Part shown: positions 28,874 to 39,114 of the stretch, in pieces
Numbering within the stretch: the stretch's first letter is position 1
Layout: each line of letters opens with the position of its first letter
Source: CAYOHR01 sp964512145
GTDB taxonomy: Bacteria; Bacteroidota; Bacteroidia; Flavobacteriales_G; JALEGO01
Assembly: GCA_964512145.1 (NCBI GenBank)
Contig: CAZEIM010000005.1
Location: forward strand, 1 to 64,000
Direction of reading: 5' to 3'
DNA length: 64,000 bases
Made by a program: the position numbers and the translations under genes
The notes under the pieces: model-generated
What the model was told of the DNA's origin: nothing
The model's input: the letters and a program-made list of their open reading frames with translations, nothing else
Databases searched by the model: none

Positions 28874-28903
28874 CAAATATATAACTTAGTTGTAATAATC
28901 AAA
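28874..28903 (-). promoter_or_regulatory. Bacteroidota promoter (TTTG, 18 nt, TATATTTG)
   Basis: The minus strand has TTTG (28900-28903), an 18-nt spacer and TATATTTG (28874-28881), matching the phylum's -33/-7 consensus. The -7 box ends 18 nt before the lipoprotein ATG. Confidence 0.65.
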
Positions 28904-29018
28904 TATTTTTATAAAATAGTATCCCTAAACATATTTTTAGGAGAATATATTATTAAGGTATTGTTTTAATTATAAACATATTAGATGTCAGTACAATAAA
29001 ACAACATACTATCAAAAA

Positions 29019-30269
29019 TTACTTTTTCCATTGGTTTATTGTATTTCCTTTTAAACCGTAAAATAAAATGAATAGGTAACAAAAAAGGGGAATAATTAGC
29101 GAAAATTCAGATGAAATTTGCTGGGTTAAATAAGCAAAAAAAGGAGGTATAACAGCACCTCCAACAATGGCCATAATTAAAATAGCTGAGGCTGTTTTAG
29201 TATGTTTACCTAAATCTCTGATAGATAATGGCCAGATTGCGGGCCACATTAAGGCATTTCCAAAACCTAATGATAAAAAAAACACTAATGAATAATACCC
29301 ATTAGTGAACATGGCAAAAAACACACAAATTATATTAAAAATACTAGATATTATTAATGCCCTTTGTTGGGTAATGAATTTAGGTATAACTATTGCACCT
29401 ATAACATATGCAATTACCATAGCCATCAATGAATAAGAAGGAAAATATTGTGCTTGTAATAACGTATAACCTTGTAATTGACCATACGTTACTGCCATAT
29501 CAATACTAATTACCTCTGCTCCAACGTACAAAAAAATACTTATTACACCTAATACTAAATAAGGATAATGCCAAATTTTTTTTTGGGTACCATCTACGTT
29601 ATAACTTTGCTCTTTATCCTCTACATTTGGTAAAGGAGAAAATTGGATCATTAATCCTAATAAAAAAAGTGTTATACCAATAATTATGTAGGGTAAAACT
29701 ACTCTATTTGAAAGTTCATTTAAAATAAATTCTTTTTCTTGTAATGAACTAGAATTCAGTGAATCTTGAATTGAATCAATGTTTAACAAAAAAAAGCTTC
29801 CTAATAAAATAGGCGCTGACATGCCTGCTATTTTATTAAATATACCCATAATACTTATTCTTTTAGCAGCACTATCAATTGACCCTGCTAGTGTAACGTA
29901 TGGATTAGATGCAGTCTGCAGTAAAGATAACCCAACACCAATAGTAAATAATGCGATTAAAAAAAGAATATATTCACGGGAAATTGCTGCTGGAATAAAT
30001 AAAAAAGCCCCTAAAGACATAATCCACAAGCCAAACATCATGCCTTTTTTTAGTCCAGTCTTTTTTAAAACCCACGAAGAAGGAAGGGCTGTAACAAAGT
30101 ATGAAATATAAAAAGCAAAAGTGACCAACGAAGATTGAAAATCATTTAATTGACAAGAAATTTTAAGATAAGGTATTAATGAACTATTTAACCAGGTAAT
30201 AAATCCGAAAATAAAGAAAAGGGAAGATAATATCACAATGGTTAAAAGGTTTTTAGATGCTTTCTTCAT
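29019..30269 (-). CDS. Sugar MFS transporter (FucP/GluP-like)
   Basis: 416 aa, twelve-helix MFS layout. The N-terminal FFIFGFITWLNSSLIPYLK and FYISYFVTALPSSWVLKKTG and the central LLQTASNPYVTLAG are typical of the fucose/glucose/galactose H+ symporters of Bacteroidota. It would import a hexose across the inner membrane. The gene is divergent from pfkA (68 bp apart), linking sugar uptake with glycolysis. The sugar is not determinable from sequence alone. Confidence 0.87.
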   Translation of the reverse strand: MKKASKNLLTIVILSSLFFIFGFITWLNSSLIPYLKISCQLNDFQSSLVTFAFYISYFVTALPSSWVLKKTGLKKGMMFGLWIMSLGAFLFIPAAISREYILFLIALFTIGVGLSLLQTASNPYVTLAGSIDSAAKRISIMGIFNKIAGMSAPILLGSFFLLNIDSIQDSLNSSSLQEKEFILNELSNRVVLPYIIIGITLFLLGLMIQFSPLPNVEDKEQSYNVDGTQKKIWHYPYLVLGVISIFLYVGAEVISIDMAVTYGQLQGYTLLQAQYFPSYSLMAMVIAYVIGAIVIPKFITQQRALIISSIFNIICVFFAMFTNGYYSLVFFLSLGFGNALMWPAIWPLSIRDLGKHTKTASAILIMAIVGGAVIPPFFAYLTQQISSEFSLIIPLFCYLFILFYGLKGNTINQWKK

Positions 30270-30284
30270 AATTTATTAAAAAAA

Positions 30285-30292
30285 CAAAAGTA
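30285..30292 (-). promoter_or_regulatory. -7 box (TACTTTTG) for the sugar transporter gene
   Basis: The minus strand reads TACTTTTG (TAnnTTTG) 15 nt before the transporter ATG. No clear -33 element. Confidence 0.5.
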
Positions 30293-30313
30293 TTTCATTC
30301 CAAGAAAGTTTGA

Positions 30314-30321
30314 TACATTTG
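30314..30321 (+). promoter_or_regulatory. -7 box (TACATTTG) for pfkA
   Basis: TACATTTG matches TAnnTTTG 16 nt before the pfkA ATG at 30338, in the divergent promoter region shared with the sugar transporter. Confidence 0.55.
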
Positions 30322-30337
30322 AGTATAAATTTATAGT

Positions 30338-31312
30338 ATGATTAAAAACATAGGTATTTTTACTTCTGGGGGTGATTCTCCTGGAATGAATGCTTGTATT
30401 CGAGCTATTGTAAGAACCTGTATTTACCACAATCTTATGCCATTTGGCATTTTTAGAGGATATGAAGGTATGATTGATGGAGAAATAGAAGAAATGAACT
30501 CAAAATCGGTAGCTCAAATTATACAAAAAGGAGGTACAATTTTAAAATCATCTAGAAGTGAACGTTTTATGCATTATGAAGGAAGAAAAAAGGCCTATGA
30601 AAATTTAAAAAAGCATAATATTGATGCGCTAATTGCTATAGGAGGGGATGGGACATTTAAAGGCGCTGAAATATTTTCAAATGAATTTAATATACCCATT
30701 ATTGGATTGCCAGGAACCATTGATAATGATTTAGTTGGAACTGATTATACCATTGGCTATGATACAGCACTAAACACAGTAATTGAAGCTGTAGATAAAT
30801 TAAGAGATACGGCCGACTCTCATAACAGATTATTCATTGTAGAAGTAATGGGTAAAGATGCTGGATTCATAGCACTAAGAAGTGGTATAGCCAGTGGAGC
30901 TGAAGCAGCACTTATTCCTGAGACTAAAACATATATCCCTAAAATAATAGATAAGTTAGAACATGGCAGAAGAAGTAATAAAACCAGTGGGATAATTATT
31001 GTTGCAGAGGGAGATGATAGTGGCGGTGCTATGGAGGTAGCCAAAAAAATAAAAGAAAAATTTTCGTATTATGATATTCGGGTTTCCATTTTAGGTCATA
31101 TACAAAGAGGTGGTAATCCAAGTGCTTATGACAGAATTTTATCCAGCAGATTGGGGTTTGGAGCCGTAAAAGGAATTTTAGAGGGACATAAAAGCGAAAT
31201 GTTAGGCATTGTGAATGGTCAATATCATTACACGCCATTTTCTAAAGCCGTAAAACATCATAATAAAGTGAATCAACACTTACTAGATTTAATAGAGGTA
31301 TTATCTATTTAA
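30338..31312 (+). CDS. pfkA: ATP-dependent 6-phosphofructokinase
   Basis: 324 aa, typical bacterial length. It phosphorylates fructose 6-phosphate in glycolysis. Motifs: TSGGDSPGMNACIRA (9-23), GGDGTFKGA (ATP site), PGTIDNDLVGTDYTIGYDTA (catalytic Asp), MGKDAGFIAL and GHIQRGGNPSAYDR. The GGDGT motif fits ATP rather than pyrophosphate dependence. Its stop lies 2 bp from the convergent T9SS gene, leaving no room for a separate terminator. Confidence 0.97.
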   Translation: MIKNIGIFTSGGDSPGMNACIRAIVRTCIYHNLMPFGIFRGYEGMIDGEIEEMNSKSVAQIIQKGGTILKSSRSERFMHYEGRKKAYENLKKHNIDALIAIGGDGTFKGAEIFSNEFNIPIIGLPGTIDNDLVGTDYTIGYDTALNTVIEAVDKLRDTADSHNRLFIVEVMGKDAGFIALRSGIASGAEAALIPETKTYIPKIIDKLEHGRRSNKTSGIIIVAEGDDSGGAMEVAKKIKEKFSYYDIRVSILGHIQRGGNPSAYDRILSSRLGFGAVKGILEGHKSEMLGIVNGQYHYTPFSKAVKHHNKVNQHLLDLIEVLSI

Positions 31313-31314
31313 AT

Positions 31315-33054
31315 TTATTTTTCAACCGTAACCTGACCCGATTTTTGCTCTATTTTAGAGCCACAAATTGTTGTATATTGTAAGTCCCAATTATAAACTC
31401 CTGGTTTTACTTGTTTGCCATTTAAATCAGTCCCTTTCCATTGTACTTTAGGATCTTTAGTCTCAAAAACCAATTTCCCAGAATTTGTTGATACTTTTAA
31501 GTAAAAATCCTTTACATCGTTAATGGTATAAGCAAAATAATTATTATACGAAGCACTTAATGAAAATTTATTAAGGGTGCTAAAAAATGTAGGTCTTGCA
31601 TTAAATTTAACATATATTTTTTTCGTTTCTTTGCACCCATCACCAGTTAGCGTAACAGAGTAATAATTTGACTCCTTTACTACAATTGTGTTCGTTTTTT
31701 CTTTGGTTGACCATTCATACGTTACATTTACACCACCTGGTTTTAAGACTAAACTACCAACACAATTTAACGTAGTATCTTTTAATAAAACAGAACAATC
31801 CGATTTTTTAGAAACATCTATGCTTGCTGGCTTATGATTTTGTGTTTCTGCATTATTTTGTGTTTGACTAGAAATATTTGAGTCAAATTTTCCAATACTA
31901 GGCTTAGACGGCAATCCATAAACACTATATGTATTTCCTAAACTTAAAGCAGATTCTTTGTATAAACAAGAGGCTCCGCTTAAATTGGGCTTTTCTATTA
32001 TATCTAAAAAATTGTATGTTTTAGCAATATAAATTTTATTATCGGGCCCTAATTGAATAGCACCATAAAAAATACTTTGGTCTGTTTTTTTAAAAATTTG
32101 TATAGGTTTATCTGAACCAGATGATAAGTCAATTTGAGCAACAGACATGGGGCCTTCTAAATAGGAAACGTATAATTTTGAGTTGTCGGGAGAAAACTCA
32201 ATACCATATGCTTTTCCAACTGAAGTATAATTTTTTAACCATGTAATTTTTCCTGTTTCAGAATCGAAGTTAAATAGTTCAATCGGTGAATTTTCTCTAT
32301 AACAAGTTGTTACGGCTAGTTTAGTTCCATCGTGCGATGGTTTTAAATAACCAATGGCCTCACTCCCATCATTTCTGCTTTCATTTTTATAATAAATTCC
32401 AGCGTTCGATTCAACTTTATTTGTAATTCCATTTTCAGTGAGTAGGTAAGCAATAAAAGTATTTGAGTTCCAAGTATGACCAATAATCCAAATATCTTTA
32501 CCATTTTTATGAAAAACACTCGTGATTTTTTCACTTACCGGACCCGTTAATTTAGAGTTTAATATCGATAACTCGTATTGTATATTTTTTGTCAACAAAT
32601 CAGGCGTGTAATAGGCATCATTCTTCATTTTTTGAACATTATTTGAAGTTTCATTTCCTATTTTTAGCACACTGTAGTTTAAGCCTTTTAAACCAGCTTT
32701 TTCATCCACTGTAAAAATATAGTATTCATTTAGAGTGTTTGGTTTTAAACAAACAACAATTTGCGCAGATGATTTATTGCCATGTAACTCTTTTTCTTCA
32801 TTTATTACTTCGTGTTTATTGTTCCAAATTTTAACCCCATTGGTATAAAATAAAATCTGACCAGTTTTATCAGAAACTGAAACACAAGACTCGTCAGTAA
32901 ACATTTGATTATCAGATAATCTAGTAGTTTTTTGTGAACCAAATTTTATTCCAGCACCATTACCAAAATACCATGTGTTGAAGTAATTTTGAGTATGACT
33001 ATCGTTAATGAATACTAAATAAAATATAAAGGCTAATAATAATCTAAAAAACAT
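31315..33054 (-). CDS. Secreted propeller-like protein with T9SS type B C-terminus
   Basis: 579 aa. Signal peptide (1-21). The N-terminal part starts NTWYFGNGAGIKFG and DESCVSVSDKTGQILFYTNG, a propeller-like domain widespread in Bacteroidota surface proteins (residues about 22-390). A short Ig-like segment follows (YEWSTKEKTN). The last 90 residues (KLVFETKDPKVQWKGTDLNG and VKPGVYNWDLQY) are a gliding-motility-associated/CHU type B sorting domain. It is 1 bp downstream of the PorE-like gene, suggesting co-expression of a T9SS cargo with an envelope component. Confidence 0.8.
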   Translation of the reverse strand: MFFRLLLAFIFYLVFINDSHTQNYFNTWYFGNGAGIKFGSQKTTRLSDNQMFTDESCVSVSDKTGQILFYTNGVKIWNNKHEVINEEKELHGNKSSAQIVVCLKPNTLNEYYIFTVDEKAGLKGLNYSVLKIGNETSNNVQKMKNDAYYTPDLLTKNIQYELSILNSKLTGPVSEKITSVFHKNGKDIWIIGHTWNSNTFIAYLLTENGITNKVESNAGIYYKNESRNDGSEAIGYLKPSHDGTKLAVTTCYRENSPIELFNFDSETGKITWLKNYTSVGKAYGIEFSPDNSKLYVSYLEGPMSVAQIDLSSGSDKPIQIFKKTDQSIFYGAIQLGPDNKIYIAKTYNFLDIIEKPNLSGASCLYKESALSLGNTYSVYGLPSKPSIGKFDSNISSQTQNNAETQNHKPASIDVSKKSDCSVLLKDTTLNCVGSLVLKPGGVNVTYEWSTKEKTNTIVVKESNYYSVTLTGDGCKETKKIYVKFNARPTFFSTLNKFSLSASYNNYFAYTINDVKDFYLKVSTNSGKLVFETKDPKVQWKGTDLNGKQVKPGVYNWDLQYTTICGSKIEQKSGQVTVEK

Positions 33055-33055
33055 A

Positions 33056-35515
33056 TTATTTCAATACCGCTTTTACAACAGCTCTTCTGTTTTTAGATCT
33101 TCCTTCTGGATTATCAGATCCATCAGGCTTAGTATTAGGTTGTGCAGGTCTATCTTCACCATAAAACTCTAATTTAACACTATTTTTAGCTATCTTTTGA
33201 CTTGTCAAATAAGCTAAAACCGAATTAGCTCTTCGCTTAGAAAGATTTAAGTTATATTCAGATTTACCCAAAGCATCGGTATGACCTTCAATCACTAAAT
33301 TGACTTTGTCTTTATTTTTTATGTAAAAATCGGTCAACACATTAAGATTTTTATGATATTCAGGATTAACGGCAATACTATTAAAATCAAACAAAACAGT
33401 TACTACATCCGGTAATATTAAAGCATTCTTGTCTTTTAAAGAAGTTATTGACTCAGAACTATTATCTAATTTTTCATCCGTTTTTAATGGTTGATCAGAA
33501 TCCTTTTTTACATCGGATGAAGCAAGAGTTTGTTCATCTTCTTTAGGTTTTTCTTTAAAATCTGTATTTTTAAATTTATCATAAGAAACCACTAATAAGG
33601 TATCATTGTCAATAATTAAAGGCTGTTTATTAATAGAATCGGAAGGTGAACCTGAATATGTTACTGCCTCAGTATAGGCTTCATTAGTAACTACTCTTTG
33701 GTACTGATCCGTAACTTCATCGGTGATATCCTTAACGGTATTAATTTTTTGTTCTAATGCTAAACGAGCATTTTCATCATTTTGAGAAGAATCCGTCAAT
33801 TCAACAATATCTTTAACTAAATCTTTTAAATAATCCGGATTAGCTTGTTTTAATTTAGGATCTAATTTTTCAGTTACTCGTAAATCTTCAAATGAATTAA
33901 CTACTGTAATATTTTCAGAAACTAAATCTCCCGAACCTGTTTTCTTTAATAAAATTTCTTGATAAAACTCATGAAAATGTTCTTGATCCGGAATGTTTAA
34001 TTCAATTTGATAATTATCGTAACCTTCAGCTGAAATAATCATATTATAGCTTTTACCTGGGGGTAAAATCATTAAATATTTTCCGGTTTTAATATTTGGA
34101 TTATACACATATTTTTGTTTTTCATTATCTTCTTTTCCAAATACATCTATAGAAGCTAAAATTTCTTGATTGTTTTCTGTTCTAACAACTCCTTTTATTA
34201 AAACCAAAGGACGAACGTCTTCATCTAATGTAACTCTATATATATCATCCATTCCATCTACATTATTTCTGGATGATGTAAAAAAGCCTTTTTTACCATC
34301 GGCAGTTAATACAAAATGTAAATCATCAAAAACGGTATTAATTGGATATCCCATGTTAACAGGTGCACTCCATTTTCCATCTTCATATACTGACTTAAAA
34401 ATATCAAAACCTCCAATTGAATTACCTGAGTTTGAAGCAAAATAAAGAGTTTTACCATCAGGATGAATAAAAGGAGACTCCTCATCATAAGGGGAGTTTA
34501 TTTCGGAAATATTTTGAGGCGTTCCCCACTCTCCATTTTCTAATTTTTCACATTTATATATATCTAATCCGCCTTTTCCTTCTTTGCGATCACTGGTAAA
34601 ATATACCACTTTTTCATCCAAAGAAACACTAGCACTGGTTTCCCAGTACTTTTTTGAGTTAATTGTAGCCCCATTATCAATTAACATAGGGGTTCCCCAC
34701 ACATCCGCTTCTAAAAAGGAGTAAAATAAACTCCCTGAATTTTTTCCTCCTTTATAAAAAATCAATTTTCTACCATCGGCAGATAAGCTAACACTTGCCT
34801 CATGATTGGAAGTATTAACGTTTGTTCCAATATTTTTAGGATTTTCCCAATACCCATATTTATCTCGTGATGAAATGTAAATATCTTCAAAATATTTACC
34901 GTCAATATCTTTTAATCCACCTGTGTTTTCAGGTCTTCTGGATGTAAATATTAACACAGATTCATCAGCAGATATCACCGGTTTATATTCAGGATATGAG
35001 GTATTAATAGGATTTTGAATATTTAAAATCTCATAATTTTGTTTTGCTTCGTAGGCTTTTTTGGCATTGGAAGACATTTCAATTTCTCGGTTGATTAAGT
35101 TCTTTAAAAAATCATCCTCTAAACTAAGAGACTCTAAACTTGTTGTAAAAGACTGAATAGCCTCATCAAACCTTTCATTTAAATGCAATGCTCTAGCTAA
35201 ATAAAAATAATACTCATCCCGAACATCAGAAGTTGATAATAATTCTTCATTCGACTTAATAAGTGTTAAAGCTAAAGGAGCATTTTTTCGCAACTCTATT
35301 AAACAACTTCCCTTTTTAAAATCATAATAGGCTTTCCCTTCAGGCATTAATTCGGCCAACTTATCATAGCACTCATATGCTAATTCAAAATTTTGTTCAT
35401 AAAATGCTTTTTCAGCTTTTTCGATAAGCTTCTTTGTTTCACCTGCAAAAGTTACATTGTTTAAAGAAAACAAAGCTATATGGAGCCAAAAAAACAGGAT
35501 AATATTTTTTACCAT
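33056..35515 (-). CDS. Second TPR / PD40 propeller / OmpA-C envelope protein
   Basis: 819 aa from the start I prefer. TPR-like region after the signal (AEKAFYEQNFELAYECYDKL), PD40 propeller repeats (SADGRKLIFYKGG, HPDGKTLYFASN), a CarboxypepD-regulatory-like domain, a low-complexity acidic linker (about 600-700) and OmpA-C at the end (IEGHTDALGKSEYN, RRANSVLAYL, RRAVVKAV). An in-frame ATG exists at 35635, but the -7 box 35536-35543 lies between it and the ATG at 35513-35515, and only the latter begins with a proper signal peptide (MVKNIILFFWLHIALFSLNN). It has the same build as 5989-7941 and is likely peptidoglycan-anchored beneath the outer membrane. Confidence 0.8.
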   Translation of the reverse strand: MVKNIILFFWLHIALFSLNNVTFAGETKKLIEKAEKAFYEQNFELAYECYDKLAELMPEGKAYYDFKKGSCLIELRKNAPLALTLIKSNEELLSTSDVRDEYYFYLARALHLNERFDEAIQSFTTSLESLSLEDDFLKNLINREIEMSSNAKKAYEAKQNYEILNIQNPINTSYPEYKPVISADESVLIFTSRRPENTGGLKDIDGKYFEDIYISSRDKYGYWENPKNIGTNVNTSNHEASVSLSADGRKLIFYKGGKNSGSLFYSFLEADVWGTPMLIDNGATINSKKYWETSASVSLDEKVVYFTSDRKEGKGGLDIYKCEKLENGEWGTPQNISEINSPYDEESPFIHPDGKTLYFASNSGNSIGGFDIFKSVYEDGKWSAPVNMGYPINTVFDDLHFVLTADGKKGFFTSSRNNVDGMDDIYRVTLDEDVRPLVLIKGVVRTENNQEILASIDVFGKEDNEKQKYVYNPNIKTGKYLMILPPGKSYNMIISAEGYDNYQIELNIPDQEHFHEFYQEILLKKTGSGDLVSENITVVNSFEDLRVTEKLDPKLKQANPDYLKDLVKDIVELTDSSQNDENARLALEQKINTVKDITDEVTDQYQRVVTNEAYTEAVTYSGSPSDSINKQPLIIDNDTLLVVSYDKFKNTDFKEKPKEDEQTLASSDVKKDSDQPLKTDEKLDNSSESITSLKDKNALILPDVVTVLFDFNSIAVNPEYHKNLNVLTDFYIKNKDKVNLVIEGHTDALGKSEYNLNLSKRRANSVLAYLTSQKIAKNSVKLEFYGEDRPAQPNTKPDGSDNPEGRSKNRRAVVKAVLK

Positions 35516-35535
35516 CGTAATTATAAATCTTTTGC

Positions 35536-35543
35536 CAAAAATA
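35536..35543 (-). promoter_or_regulatory. -7 box (TATTTTTG) deciding the start of the OmpA-family gene
   Basis: The minus strand reads TATTTTTG, 20 nt before the ATG at 35515 and inside the longer open frame beginning at 35635. If it is used, the long start cannot be translated from this transcript. Confidence 0.45.
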
Positions 35544-35660
35544 TATTTTTTGTTCATAAAAAAATACATTTTGGATAAATTGTTTAAAAAACATTCACTC
35601 TTATTTATTTTCTGAAACATATTTTTATTTAACATTGAAAAAAATTATCAACCCATACGC

Positions 35661-38600
35661 ATGATAAAAAAAGTATTAGTAGCCAACAGAGGGGAAATTG
35701 CCATTCGGATATTTAGAGCTTGTGTAGAATTAGGTATAAAGACAGTTGCTGTTTATACTTTTGAAGACCGATATTCACAGCACAGATATAAAGCAGACGA
35801 AGCCTATCAGTTAGGTAATGAAAACGACCCTTTAAAACCATATTTGAATATTGATGAAATTATTAATGTTGCTTTAGAGAACAATGTAGATGCTATTCAT
35901 CCAGGCTATGGATTTTTATCTGAAAATGCTCTGTTTGCAAAAAAATGTGCAGAAAAAGGCATTACTTTCATTGGACCTAAACCAGAGGTAATGGAAGCTT
36001 TAGGTGATAAAATTAAAGCAAAAAAAGTTGCCATATCACAAAACATACCTATTATTCAAAGCAACCAACAAAATTTAACGGATATTTCCACTGCCATTAA
36101 AGAAGCTGAAAACATTGGCTATCCGGTTATTATTAAGGCTTCTGCCGGTGGAGGTGGTAGAGGTATGCGTATAATCCGAAACCAAACTGAATTAGAAATT
36201 GCTTTCCCTGAAGCTAAAAGAGAAGCCAAAAATGCTTTTGGAGACGATACTCTTTTTATAGAAAAATTTGTTGAAAATCCTAGGCACATCGAAGTTCAAA
36301 TTGTTGCCGACAATTATGGAAATGTAGTTCATTTATTTGAAAGAGATTGTTCGGTTCAAAGGAGATTTCAAAAAGTAGTAGAAATTGCTCCCGCATTTAA
36401 TCTAAAACAAGAAACTAAAAACAAATTATACGAGTACGCCATAAAAATTGCACAAGCGGTTCGATATAATAATGTTGGTACGGTAGAGTTTTTGGTAGAT
36501 CAGCATGAAAATATTTACTTTATTGAGGTTAACCCTCGTATTCAGGTTGAACATACCGTAACAGAAATGGTAACAGGCATTGATTTAATTAAATCTCAAA
36601 TTTTTATTGCTTCTGGGCAAAAATTATCCGACCACGTAAGTATTGCCAATCAAGAATCGGTTAAAACCTATGGTTACGCCATACAGTGCCGAATAACAAC
36701 AGAAGATCCGGAGCAGGATTTTAAGCCTGACTTTGGCGTGATAACCACTTATAGAAGTGCCTCAGGATTTGGTATAAGGTTAGATGAAGGAAGTTTGTAT
36801 CAAGGCGTTAAAATTAGTCCGTTTTTTGACTCATTATTAGTTAAAATATCTGCTCATTCTAGGTCTTTTGATGGAGCTATTAGAAGAATGACACGTGCAC
36901 TTAGAGAAACCAGAATAAGGGGTGTAAAAACCAACATATCCTTTTTAGATAATGTAATCAACCACCCTCAATTTAAAGAAGGAAAAGTAACCGTAAACTT
37001 CATTCAAAATACACCGGAACTTTTTAAAATTGATCAGCGATTAGACCGTGCAACTAAAATTGTACAGTATTTAGGAAATGTTGTAGTAAATGGAAATCCG
37101 GATGTAAAAACGCTAGAAAAAAGAATCTCCTTTCCTAAACCAGTTGTGCCTAAATTTAATCATTATGAAAATTATCCTAAAGGGACAAAAGACTTACTGA
37201 ATGAATTGGGACCTGAAAAGTTTTGCCAATGGCTGAAAGCTGAACAAAAAATTCATTTCACGGATACAACTTTTAGAGACGCGCATCAATCTTTACTGGC
37301 AACTAGAATGCGTACCTACGATATGTTGAAAGTAGCTGAAAGTTTTGCTAAAAATCACCCAAACGTATTTAGCATGGAAGTATGGGGAGGTGCTACTTTT
37401 GATGTTTGTTTGCGTTTTTTATATGAAAATCCATGGAACAGATTAATTGAATTAAGAAAAGCAATCCCAAATATATTGTTGCAAATGCTTATTCGAGGAT
37501 CAAATGCTGTGGGATATACCTCCTATCCAGATAATGTGGTAGATGCATTTATTCAAAAATCTTGGGAAAATGGAGTGGATGTTTTTAGAATATTTGACTC
37601 ATTAAATTGGTTAAAAGCCATGGAACAAAGTATTTTATCGGTGCGAAATAAAACAGGGGGTATTGCAGAAGTGGCTATGTGCTACACCGGAGATATCCTA
37701 AACCCCAAGCGTACTAAATATACATTAAAATATTACTTGCAATTAGCCAAAGATATTGAAAATGCTGGAGCTCATATGTTGGCCATAAAAGATATGTCGG
37801 GCTTATTGAAACCTATTGCGGCAAAAGAGCTAATTACTGCTTTAAAACAAACTATTTCTATTCCTATACATTTACATACACACGACACGTCTTCTTTGCA
37901 ATCGGCCACCTATTTAATGGCTATTGAATCGGGTGTTGATGTATTAGATGTTGCCCTTGGTGGATTATCGGGCTTAACATCTCAACCAAACTTTAATGCC
38001 ATGGTTGAAATGTTAAGGTTTCATCCAAGAGAAAACGAAACCAACATAGAAACATTAAATCAATTTTCAAACTATTGGGAAGATGTAAGAGAGTATTATT
38101 ATCCTTTTGAATCTGGAATGAAAGCAAGTTCTGCAGAGGTGTTCCAGCATGAAATACCGGGTGGACAATATTCTAATTTAAAACCACAAGCCATCGCTTT
38201 AGGATTAGGAGATAAATTTGAAGAGATTAAAACCATGTACGCTCAAGTAAACGAACTTTTTGGTGATATCATTAAGGTTACCCCTAGCTCAAAAGTAGTT
38301 GGAGATATGGCTCAATTTATGGTTAGTAATAACTTAACCGTTGAGGATATTTTTACCAAAGGCGAAACTATTTCTTTTCCCGAATCGGTTCAATCCTTTT
38401 TTAGAGGTGAATTAGGCCAACCTCCGGGAGGTTTTCCGGAAAACCTTCAAAAAATTATTTTAAAAGATAAAACTCCCATTAGTGGTCGACCTAACGATTC
38501 TTTAAAACCCATTGATTTAGAAAATGAATTTAATGTATTTGTAAAAAACTTTCAAAAAGGCTTTGACCGAAAATTAGTATTCACCGATTTTTTATCTTAC

Positions 38601-39107
38601 TTAATGTACCCTAAAGTTTGGAAGGAGTCTTACGAAAAACACAAAGAATATGGTGATATATCTAAAATTCCTACTAAAAACTTTTTTTACGGTATGGAGC
38701 TTATGGAAGAAACCATCATTGAAATTGCTCATGGAAAATCTATTATAGTAAAACTTTTGTCAATAGGCCCTGCAGACAAAGAAGGAAAAAGAACCGTGTT
38801 TTTTAAAGTAAACGGGCAAACTCGAAATGTGGAAATTTTAGATCATTCATTACATGTAGAGAAAAAAGAAAACAAAAAAGCAGATACCGCAAATACAAAT
38901 CATTTAGCAGCCCCTCTACAAGGGAAATTATCTAAAATTTTTATTCAAAAAGGTCAAAAAGTTCAAAAAAATGAACCTTTATTTGTTATAGAAGCCATGA
39001 AAATGGAAACCACTATAACGGCCTCCAAAGAAAGTAAAATATTGGATATAGTTTTACAAGAAGGCTCCATGGTTAACTCAGAAGATTTGGTGTTGGTGTT
39101 AGAGTAA
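35661..39107 (+). CDS. pyc: Pyruvate carboxylase
   Basis: 1148 aa single-chain enzyme making oxaloacetate from pyruvate and bicarbonate. Biotin carboxylase at the N-terminus (KKVLVANRGEIAIRIFRAC; ASAGGGGRGMR; FIEVNPRIQVEHTVTE), carboxyltransferase in the middle (FTDTTFRDAHQSLLATRMR; HTHDTSS), and a biotin carrier at the end with EAMKMETT, biotinyl Lys1114. It feeds the TCA cycle. The cofactor enzyme bioB is in the same window. It is divergent from the OmpA-family gene. Confidence 0.97.
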   Translation: MIKKVLVANRGEIAIRIFRACVELGIKTVAVYTFEDRYSQHRYKADEAYQLGNENDPLKPYLNIDEIINVALENNVDAIHPGYGFLSENALFAKKCAEKGITFIGPKPEVMEALGDKIKAKKVAISQNIPIIQSNQQNLTDISTAIKEAENIGYPVIIKASAGGGGRGMRIIRNQTELEIAFPEAKREAKNAFGDDTLFIEKFVENPRHIEVQIVADNYGNVVHLFERDCSVQRRFQKVVEIAPAFNLKQETKNKLYEYAIKIAQAVRYNNVGTVEFLVDQHENIYFIEVNPRIQVEHTVTEMVTGIDLIKSQIFIASGQKLSDHVSIANQESVKTYGYAIQCRITTEDPEQDFKPDFGVITTYRSASGFGIRLDEGSLYQGVKISPFFDSLLVKISAHSRSFDGAIRRMTRALRETRIRGVKTNISFLDNVINHPQFKEGKVTVNFIQNTPELFKIDQRLDRATKIVQYLGNVVVNGNPDVKTLEKRISFPKPVVPKFNHYENYPKGTKDLLNELGPEKFCQWLKAEQKIHFTDTTFRDAHQSLLATRMRTYDMLKVAESFAKNHPNVFSMEVWGGATFDVCLRFLYENPWNRLIELRKAIPNILLQMLIRGSNAVGYTSYPDNVVDAFIQKSWENGVDVFRIFDSLNWLKAMEQSILSVRNKTGGIAEVAMCYTGDILNPKRTKYTLKYYLQLAKDIENAGAHMLAIKDMSGLLKPIAAKELITALKQTISIPIHLHTHDTSSLQSATYLMAIESGVDVLDVALGGLSGLTSQPNFNAMVEMLRFHPRENETNIETLNQFSNYWEDVREYYYPFESGMKASSAEVFQHEIPGGQYSNLKPQAIALGLGDKFEEIKTMYAQVNELFGDIIKVTPSSKVVGDMAQFMVSNNLTVEDIFTKGETISFPESVQSFFRGELGQPPGGFPENLQKIILKDKTPISGRPNDSLKPIDLENEFNVFVKNFQKGFDRKLVFTDFLSYLMYPKVWKESYEKHKEYGDISKIPTKNFFYGMELMEETIIEIAHGKSIIVKLLSIGPADKEGKRTVFFKVNGQTRNVEILDHSLHVEKKENKKADTANTNHLAAPLQGKLSKIFIQKGQKVQKNEPLFVIEAMKMETTITASKESKILDIVLQEGSMVNSEDLVLVLE

Positions 39108-39114
39108 AATGAGC

